NCBI GenBank assembly: GCA_025455345.1 | Contig: JALOMS010000256.1 | Span: forward strand, 1 to 7,020 | DNA from: Thermoflexibacter sp. | GTDB lineage: Bacteria > Bacteroidota > Bacteroidia > Cytophagales > Thermoflexibacteraceae | DNA: 7,020 nt | Reading direction: 5' to 3' | In this document: positions 1-6,200 of the stretch, in pieces | How positions within the stretch are numbered: position 1 is the stretch's first letter | How the letters are laid out: each line of letters opens with the position of its first letter | Translations under genes and position numbers: made by a program | Notes under the pieces: model-generated | The model's input: only the letters and a program-made list of their open reading frames with translations | Databases searched by the model: none | What the model was told of the DNA's origin: nothing

Positions 1-963
1 TAAAATAGGCAACATTCTTAGTAAATCTTGTAACAAGGGTTTCTTTTTGGTAATTGTATCTATAAAAGGTGTATAAATGACTTCGTTGTTAATGATGCCC
101 GCCATTACATTTTTTTTGCCTTCTAACAAGCCCTCTACTGCGGCAACCCCCATCCTACTTGCAATGATGCGGTCAAGGGCTGTGGGTGAGCCACCTCTTT
201 GAATATGTCCTAAAGTAGTTACTCTAATATCGAGTTCGCTAAGCTCTTGGCGTACTTGATGCGCTACACTGTTCGCATCTCCCATCTGCTCTCCTTCCGC
301 AACTATCACAATAGAAGATGTTTTGGCATTAAATTTCCCACTTCGCAATGTTTCTATTACTCTTTCTATGCTATTGGGGCGTTCTGGAATCATTACCAAC
401 TCTGCCCCCCCGCCAATGCCTGACCTCAAGGCGATATAGCCAGAGTCTCTGCCCATTACTTCTATAAAAAACACCCTGTCGTGAGAATCCGCCGTATCGC
501 GAATCTTATCAATAGCGTCCAAAGCCGTATTTACTGCCGTATCAAAGCCAATGGTATAATCTGTTCCGTACAAATCATTGTCTATCGTACCCGGCGCACC
601 TACCGTAGGTATGCCAAATTCTTCATAAAAAATCTGCGCTCCTGTAAATGTCCCATTCCCACCAATAGCCACTAAGCCATCTATTTCATGTTTTTTGATT
701 TGCTCATAAGCAATTGCTCGCCCTTCTTTGGTTCTAAACTCCTCACAACGAGCAGATTTTAAAATAGTTCCACCTCTTTGAATAATGTTACTCACTGAGT
801 GAGATTCCAATTTCTTAATATCACCACTAATCATACCCGCATATCCCCTAATGATTCCATGCACATTCAGTCCGTAGTAAATCCCTGCTCTTACTACCGC
901 CCTAATGCACGCATTCATACCCGGAGCATCCCCCCCTGAGGTAAAAACAGCAATATTTTTCAT
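1..963 (-). CDS. pfkA: ATP-dependent 6-phosphofructokinase, 3' end cut by the window
   Basis: Phosphorylates fructose 6-phosphate with ATP to fructose 1,6-bisphosphate, the committed step of glycolysis, in the cytoplasm and normally as a tetramer. The frame starts with ATG at 963 and is open for 321 codons to the window edge. The family is about 320-330 residues, so only the last few codons and the stop are missing. Visible motifs are TSGGDAPGMN (residues 8-17, nucleotide binding), RGGTILKSAR (63-72), PGTIDND (124-130, catalytic Asp128), EVMGR (substrate-binding Arg) and GHIQRGGSP near the C-terminus. The whole chain aligns by eye with E. coli PfkA. One oddity is IGGNGT at 100-105: Asn103 replaces the Asp that binds Mg2+ in E. 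coli (Asp103). The following Gly is kept, which favours ATP rather than pyrophosphate as donor. The ABC ATPase gene lies 77 bp upstream on the same strand, so partial cotranscription is possible. Identification is very secure. Confidence 0.97.
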   Translation of the reverse strand, partial: MKNIAVFTSGGDAPGMNACIRAVVRAGIYYGLNVHGIIRGYAGMISGDIKKLESHSVSNIIQRGGTILKSARCEEFRTKEGRAIAYEQIKKHEIDGLVAIGGNGTFTGAQIFYEEFGIPTVGAPGTIDNDLYGTDYTIGFDTAVNTALDAIDKIRDTADSHDRVFFIEVMGRDSGYIALRSGIGGGAELVMIPERPNSIERVIETLRSGKFNAKTSSIVIVAEGEQMGDANSVAHQVRQELSELDIRVTTLGHIQRGGSPTALDRIIASRMGVAAVEGLLEGKKNVMAGIINNEVIYTPFIDTITKKKPLLQDLLRMLPIL

Positions 964-974
964 GTTTGTTCGAG

Positions 975-998
975 TTATGCTTTACAAATAAAGCGTAA
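975..998 (-). promoter_or_regulatory. Dyad / stem-loop in the pfkA leader
   Basis: TTATGCTTTA and TAAAGCGTAA flank a 4-nt spacer (CAAA). They form a 10-bp inverted repeat with one imperfect pair, which is G-U if the plus strand is transcribed and C-A in the pfkA transcript. It ends 11 nt before the pfkA ATG. It could be an operator, a 5'-UTR hairpin affecting translation, or a chance AT-rich dyad. No U-run follows on the minus strand, so it is not a typical terminator. Confidence 0.35.
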
Positions 999-1023
999 AA
1001 TTGTTAGTTTACTTTAAAAAATG

Positions 1024-1031
1024 CAAATTTA
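1024..1031 (-). promoter_or_regulatory. Candidate -7 element for pfkA
   Basis: On the minus strand this reads TAAATTTG, an exact match to the Bacteroidota -7 consensus TAnnTTTG, 61 bp before the pfkA ATG. No TTG or TTTG is found at the usual 19-21 bp upstream, so it is at best half a promoter. If real, transcription would start near 1017 and the leader would include the dyad at 975-998. Confidence 0.3.
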
Positions 1032-1040
1032 TCTTTGTTC

Positions 1041-1781
1041 TTAAATAATATTCTTTATTTTTTCCCAAGAATGACCATGATGATGCGCCAATAAATGTTC
1101 AAGATTTTCTTGCAAATCGCCAAATTCTGGCTGAAGATAAGTTTTGCTAATTTTCTTATCTGTCAGATAATGAATCTGGTCGCAGATACTGGTCAAAGAC
1201 TCAATAATATGCGAAGTAATTAACAAAGTTTTTCCTTTTTCTTTTAGAAGTTGTATGATTTTGCGAAAGGCAAAACTCCCCTCAATGTCTATCCCATTAA
1301 AGGGTTCGTCTAAAATAATAAATGGTCTGTCCAAGCTCAAAATCGCCATAAAAGCCAATTTTTTCTTCATCCCTGTGGAGTAATTGTCTATCAAATCCTG
1401 CAAAGGCAATTGGAATATATCATTCATCACTTCCAAGTCAAAGTTCTTATGATAATATTGGAATATCTGTAAATATTCCTTACCTGTTAGGTAATGATAA
1501 AAATAATTATTGGTTTCTAACAAAGAAACATATTGGGTAGATATAGGCTGTCCTTGCCATTGAATTTTCCCATGAAAAGACTTTATTTCTCCACTGATAC
1601 ACTTCAACAATGTCGTTTTTCCAGCTCCATTGATGCCTACCAAGCCATGTACCTGCCCCTCAGTAATATTGAGGTTTAGATTTTCTAACACATTGTGTTT
1701 GAGTTGGTAAGATATGGTCAAATCCTCTATGGTCAGCACTCTATGCGTTGTGTGGTTATTAGATTGGTTTATTTTAAACAC
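1041..1781 (-). CDS. ABC transporter ATP-binding protein, solitary
   Basis: Cytoplasmic ATPase subunit expected to power a membrane permease; the substrate cannot be told. In order it shows an A-loop-like aromatic (ISYQ, 23-26), Walker A GINGAGKTT (49-57), Glu89 at the Q-loop followed by a YHYLTGKEYL segment (95-104), a degenerate signature YSTGMKKKL (134-142), Walker B FIILDEP (154-160), D-loop FNGID and switch His191 (TSHII). Glu at the Q-loop and the YSTGMKKK signature are typical of ABC-2-type exporter ATPases of the bacitracin/CcmA-like group. At 246 residues it has the usual size for a single nucleotide-binding domain. The longest frame begins with GTG at 1781, but a -7-like box overlaps that codon and the family normally begins close to LTIEDLTISYQ, so GTG at 1739 is an attractive alternative start. 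No permease gene flanks it: the next gene downstream is pfkA and upstream is a divergent protease. The C-terminus has a small His cluster (HHHGH, 233-237) of unknown meaning. Confidence 0.9.
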   Translation of the reverse strand: MFKINQSNNHTTHRVLTIEDLTISYQLKHNVLENLNLNITEGQVHGLVGINGAGKTTLLKCISGEIKSFHGKIQWQGQPISTQYVSLLETNNYFYHYLTGKEYLQIFQYYHKNFDLEVMNDIFQLPLQDLIDNYSTGMKKKLAFMAILSLDRPFIILDEPFNGIDIEGSFAFRKIIQLLKEKGKTLLITSHIIESLTSICDQIHYLTDKKISKTYLQPEFGDLQENLEHLLAHHHGHSWEKIKNII

Positions 1782-1788
1782 AAATATA
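1781..1788 (-). promoter_or_regulatory. Candidate -7 element for the ABC ATPase gene
   Basis: The minus strand reads TATATTTG, matching TAnnTTTG. No good -33 TTG lies at the standard spacing; the region 19-21 bp upstream is only T-rich. If used, transcription would begin around 1775, inside the longest form of the coding frame, which supports translation from GTG at 1739. Confidence 0.35.
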
Positions 1789-1840
1789 AAACAAAATTAC
1801 TTTTAAAAATCATAGAAAATTAAAATGATATTTCTTGTTT

Positions 1841-1872
1841 TTTGAGATTCTTCGTGATTTCACCTAAATTTG
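1841..1872 (+). promoter_or_regulatory. Bacteroidota-type promoter for the protease gene
   Basis: TTTG at 1841-1844 (-33) and TAAATTTG at 1865-1872 (-7) are separated by 20 bp. Both match the Bacteroidota primary sigma-factor consensus (TTTG / TAnnTTTG) with standard spacing. The predicted transcription start near 1878 leaves a leader of about 20 nt before the TTG start at 1898. No Shine-Dalgarno sequence is seen, which is normal for this phylum. It is the best promoter in the window. Confidence 0.65.
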
Positions 1873-1897
1873 TTAGAAAACTAAAACACATACACCA

Positions 1898-3136
1898 TTG
1901 GACTGTAAAAATTTGATAAGCAAATTTTTTTTAATCTTCATTTTTCTCACTATTTTACATTTACTTGTTTTAAAATCAAATACTTATGCCCAAAAAACAC
2001 CCCTGTCCCAAAGCAAGTCCGTCAATGCCGCATTTTTAGATACCATTCCTTTTGAGTTTAAGAAAAATAAAATTATCATCTCTGTTTTTTTGAATGGCAA
2101 GCAAAGGAAATTTATCTTGGATACGGGCGCACCTGTACTGATAACCAAAGAGTTACAAGAGGAATGTCAGTTCAAAATCATCAAAAAAGAGCTTATTTCG
2201 GATATCAACGGTCGCTTGGACAGCACCTATCGCCTGCAAGTTCCTCATATACAGATAGGTAAGGTAGATTTCAAAGAAATCACAGGCAGTTTGGCAGACT
2301 TAAATGCTGGTTTGCTTGCCTGCTTTCAGATAGAGGGAATTATTGGAAGTAATTTATTGAAAAACAGTATTTTACATATTGATTATCAAAAAAAACAGAT
2401 TATTCTTACCAATCAAATCAAAAAACTAAAACTCTCCTCTGAAAATGCGATTCCGCTTTTGTTAGAGGAGAATCAAGGCACTCCTATCATAGATATCAAA
2501 CCTTTCCCACAGGCAAAAGAACAGATTTTAATAGATACGGGCGATGATGGCTTTTACAGCATGGGACTTCGCAGTTTTTACTTCTTTATGGAAAATACCA
2601 ACCTTCATCAATACCTCGTTTCCCAAGCAAAGGGAGCGGATACTTACGGTCTGCATGGCTTAGAACAGGATACGACCAAGCATATTTTGCACTTTGATAG
2701 CCTAAAAATAGGCAAAAACTACTTCTCAGGCGTGCGTACTACTACTTACACTAATCCTAACTCTCGGATTGGGGCGGAGTTGCTACGGTACGGCACAGTT
2801 ACCATAGACTACCTAAATCGTCAGTTTTACTTTGTTCCTTTTTCCAATTTGCAACCTATTGTTTTGCAAAGCAGTAGAGATACGAAGTTGGGCTTCTCCC
2901 TCAAAGGCGAAGATAATCTCCTCAAAATCGGTGCGGTTTGGGAAGGCTCGCAAGCATGGCAAAAAGGCATAAAGTCCAATGAAATCATAGAGAAAATCAA
3001 TGATTATGAGCTACTTGGGAAAAATATTTGTGAGTTGTTATTCTTGTTAGAGCAAATTTTTGAAAAGGAATCTACTTATATTTTTATCCTATCAGATGAG
3101 CAGGGAAATAAAAGGACGGTTACCCTACAAATTTAA
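1898..3136 (+). CDS. Exported two-lobed aspartyl protease-like protein with PDZ domain
   Basis: A protein of 412 residues, probably secreted or periplasmic. The N-terminus has Lys residues, then a strongly hydrophobic stretch (about 10-25), then NTYAQ, a typical Bacteroidota signal-peptidase I region with cleavage likely near 31. Lobe one carries FILDTGAP (72-79, catalytic Asp75) and a GIIGSNLL segment (148-154) followed by HIDYQKKQI. Lobe two carries ILIDTGDDG (210-218, Asp213) and RIGAELLRYGTVTIDY (290-305). The repeated DTG plus hydrophobic-Gly pattern resembles retropepsin-like (Asp_protease_2) domains in tandem, so both catalytic aspartates may come from one chain. Residues from about 329 to the end resemble a PDZ domain (LGFSL, then VWEGSQAWQKGI and EIIEKIND), likely a peptide-binding module. 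Its substrate is unknown. The start is TTG, preceded by a good promoter; TTG at 1913 (codon 6) would also leave a functional signal peptide. There is no ATG near the N-terminus. It appears to be a single-gene unit, divergent from the ABC ATPase. Confidence 0.85.
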   Translation: MDCKNLISKFFLIFIFLTILHLLVLKSNTYAQKTPLSQSKSVNAAFLDTIPFEFKKNKIIISVFLNGKQRKFILDTGAPVLITKELQEECQFKIIKKELISDINGRLDSTYRLQVPHIQIGKVDFKEITGSLADLNAGLLACFQIEGIIGSNLLKNSILHIDYQKKQIILTNQIKKLKLSSENAIPLLLEENQGTPIIDIKPFPQAKEQILIDTGDDGFYSMGLRSFYFFMENTNLHQYLVSQAKGADTYGLHGLEQDTTKHILHFDSLKIGKNYFSGVRTTTYTNPNSRIGAELLRYGTVTIDYLNRQFYFVPFSNLQPIVLQSSRDTKLGFSLKGEDNLLKIGAVWEGSQAWQKGIKSNEIIEKINDYELLGKNICELLFLLEQIFEKESTYIFILSDEQGNKRTVTLQI

Positions 3137-3281
3137 AATTTAACTGAAAGCACGAGAATAAAAATTACGCTTTAGCTGATAGTTGTGCTTCTTGCCTATA
3201 TTCGTAAAATATAGATAATAATAAATTTTATTGTCAATAATTATTTTTACTTTTGTTCTTTCTAAACTCAAAAGCCTATTT
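3137..3281. other. Intergenic spacer with weak hairpins, no gene seen
   Basis: This 145-bp AT-rich spacer separates the protease stop from the restriction-modification start. It contains a 7-bp hairpin, CTATATT/AATATAG at 3196-3214 with a 5-nt loop, and an AATAAA/TTTATT dyad at 3220-3232. A long-range 6-bp pairing (3148-3153 with 3185-3190) is also possible. None is followed by a clean U-run, so a terminator cannot be called with confidence. No credible coding frame or RNA gene was recognised. Confidence 0.5.
3248..3255 (+). promoter_or_regulatory. Candidate -7 element for the restriction-modification gene
   Basis: TACTTTTG matches the Bacteroidota TAnnTTTG consensus and lies 26 bp before the ATG at 3282, giving a plausible short leader. 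The nearest upstream TTG (3231-3233) is only 14 bp away, shorter than the usual 19-21 bp spacing, so the call is tentative. Confidence 0.4.
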
Positions 3282-6200
3282 ATGACCTTTTCTATTGACG
3301 ATTTTATTGATAACAACTACTTCAATTCGTACTTTGTGGAATACGAAATGCCTAAGTACTTCAAAGGAGGCGAGCCAGAAAAAGCCTTTGAAAATATCAA
3401 GGCGATTTACCAAAAATTGGACTTGGAAAACCTTTCCGAAGCACAATTAGAGGAGGAGTTTATCAAAAAAGTCTTAGAAAACTTAGGCTATTCCTTTGCC
3501 TATCAGGTCAATAAGAAAATTTTTGGCAAGAATTATAAACCTGACTTTGCGCTATTTGAGAGTGAGGAACTGAAAAATCTGCACTATAAAGATGACAAAG
3601 CAAGCAATGAAAATATTTTGGCGATTTGTGAAAGTAAGGCGTACAAAATAGCATTGGATAACAAGAAAACAAATGAAGACAATCCTCATTTTCAGCTACT
3701 TCGCTACGTAAACGATTTGAAAATTAATTATGGCTTTTTGACAAATGGTCGTTTTTGGCGTTTGTATGATGTGAAAACTCAAAACAAAGATAAAATATTT
3801 TATCAAATTGATTTGCAGTGGGTTATTGAAAACAACAGCCTCGAAGCCTTCTATTATTTTTACTATATTTTCTACAAAGATTACCTTTTACAACTCGTAA
3901 AACCTTTACAAGAAAATAAACAAGCCAATTTTGAAGAACTAAGCAGGGAGTATATTTTGCAAGTCGAAAACGATTTGAAAGACTTGATTTATGGTGATAA
4001 TTCTATCATAGAAAAAATTGGGCAGAATCTATTTGAAAAGCACAAAGACCAATACAGAACTCGTGAAATTTATGCTAATTCTTTGTTTTTTGCTTTTCGC
4101 TTGCTTTTTATTGCCTATTTTGAAAATAAGTTTTCTCAATTACTTTTTGAGCAGCACAAAAATTATAAGAATTATTCTTTGCGAAGTATCCTCAAAAATT
4201 TGGAAGGCAAACGCTATGATAATGAAGATTTTGAAGCATGGAATGATTTAAAAACACTTTTTCAATATTTAGACAAAGGAAATCCCGATTTGCGTATTCC
4301 TTTGCTCAATGGTGGGCTGTTTGCACCCGAAAAAGCACCTTTGCTTACCATGCCTTTTATTCTCAATAACCAAGAACTTTATCAAATACTTAGCTTATTG
4401 CTTTATCATCAAAACTCGAAGGCTTGGAGAGATTTTAAAACCCTGTCTGTTACGCACATAGGGAATATTTATGAAGGCTTGCTCGAATCGGAATTTCGTC
4501 AGGCTTTTGAGGGAACATACTATTTGGAATACAAGCAAGGGAAAACAGAATACGAAGGCTACTTTGATAGCTACGATTACCAAAGGTTGAAAAATGATAA
4601 GAAAGTAAGCCTGCTGAAAGAAAAACTGTATGAAAGTGATGAAATTTATCTTTCCAACAAATCCAATACTCGGAAAACGACTGCTTCTTATTATACGCCT
4701 ACTGATATTACCAAATTCATGGTTACAGAGGCGATTGATAAGGCATTAGCATACAAAGAAAGTATTTTGGATATACGAATTTTGGACAATGCTTGCGGCA
4801 GTGGACATTTTTTGATTGAATCTTTATACATTCTTACTGAAAAAGCCATTCAAAGACTGCTTGATGGGAAAGATGAAAAGTTAAGTCGCACTTTGCAAAC
4901 AGAAAAACAAGTGATAGAGGCAAATTTGGCAAGTGTTCTCAAAAATACCGAACTCGACGAACTCACACTTCTCAAACGCATTTTGCTCAAAAAAATCATC
5001 TTTGGAGTTGATTTGAACGATTTTGCGATTGAGCTGACTCGCCTTTCGCTCTGGCTCGATACCTTTATTTTGGGTACACCTTTGAGCTTTATAGAGCATC
5101 ACGTAAAGCAGGGGAACGCACTGATAGGTGGTACAAAAAAAGAATTGTTTGACAACTTAGTCGACCCTAATGACCTCTTTGCCACAGAGTTAAGAGATAA
5201 AGTAAAAAACCTGATAGACCAACTTTCTATCCTCAGCGAACTCAAAGACTCTACTGCCCAAGAAATAGCAAAATCTAAGCAGATTTACAAAAGCATACAA
5301 CCTGCTTTGGCGCAACTCAACTTGGCAATGAACTTTCATACCTACCGTCGCTTTGTGCCTATTTTGTTTGACAAGGAAAAAGCAAAAGAAAAGCAAATAG
5401 AAGTACAAACTGCCCTGACGAGTTTTGAAAAGGCAATTTTCAAAGGCGAAAACAAGGAATTAATCCAAGAAATCAGCGAAACTGCCCAAAAATTCAACTT
5501 CTTTAACTATGAAATAGAATTTGCCGAAGTTTTTCAAGCCGCCCCCCCTTCCGTCCCCCCCAATGGAGGGGAAACTGGTTTCGACATGATTATCGGCAAC
5601 CCGCCTTGGGACAAAACCAAGTTTGATGACAAGGACTTTTTCCCGATGTGGCGCAGTTCGTACCGCACCATGAAACAGTCTGAAAAAGAGGAAGTAAGAA
5701 TCACAGTCTTGGACTACAAAGGCATACAAGAGGAATACAATTACAAAAAAGATTTTATTACACAAAGCAACGAATATTTCAAAGCACACTACCCGCACAA
5801 CGCAGGTGTAGGCGATGGCAATTTGTTTCGCTTTTTTATAGAACATAACCTAAGATTGCTCTCTAAAAATGGCTCACTGACCTACGTAACGCCTTCGGCA
5901 TGGATTTATGAGGACAGTTCGCTCAACATTCGCAAGCATATTTTTCAAAATTATCATTTACATTTCTTTTACCAATTTGAGAATCGCGAAGGCATTTTCC
6001 CTGATGTGCATAGAAGTTACAAATTTGCGATTTTTCAGATTACAAGCCCCACCCAACCCTCCGTAGCGACGGTCGCCCCTGCTGGGAGGGCTTTAACTCC
6101 CCTCTCCTTTGGGGAGGGGCAGGGGGCGACCGTCGCTACGGTGGGGCATCTGCATCTCCCCGTTCGCTTCATGCAAACCGATACAGACGTACTCTACCGC

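Noticed and set aside
481..675. A 64-codon plus-strand frame
   Set aside because: It is antisense to the most conserved part of pfkA, including the catalytic TIDND region, and is not credible as a gene.
1727..1781. His cluster and GTG-leading extension of the ABC ATPase as a special metal-binding feature
   Set aside because: The His-rich motif HHHGH is at the C-terminus in a poorly conserved tail, and the N-terminal extension may not be translated; neither supports a functional claim.
3165..3174. The 10-mer TTACGCTTTA repeats one arm of the pfkA-leader dyad
   Set aside because: A single 10-nt AT-rich match without the second arm is likely chance, and the surrounding bases do not match.
3196..3214. 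A 7-bp hairpin after the protease gene as its terminator
   Set aside because: The stem is nearly all A-T and is not followed by a U-run, so it would be weak; it is mentioned only as spacer content.
5460..5846. A 128-codon minus-strand frame, and smaller minus-strand frames at 4395-4583, 4881-5102 and 5190-5408
   Set aside because: They are antisense to conserved methyltransferase regions including motifs I and IV, have no recognisable domain, and read as low-complexity Phe/Cys/Val-rich protein.
6061..6141. The palindrome as a Rho-independent terminator marking the end of a gene
   Set aside because: It has no U-run, and conserved enzyme sequence (HLPVRFMQ onward, RDIARNTDERS) continues in the same frame after it.
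5538..6147. The restriction-modification gene as a pseudogene broken by two insertions
   Set aside because: Both inserts are multiples of three, no stop or frameshift was found from 3282 to 7020, and catalytic motifs (D88/E117/K119, DNACGSGHF, NPPW) are intact.
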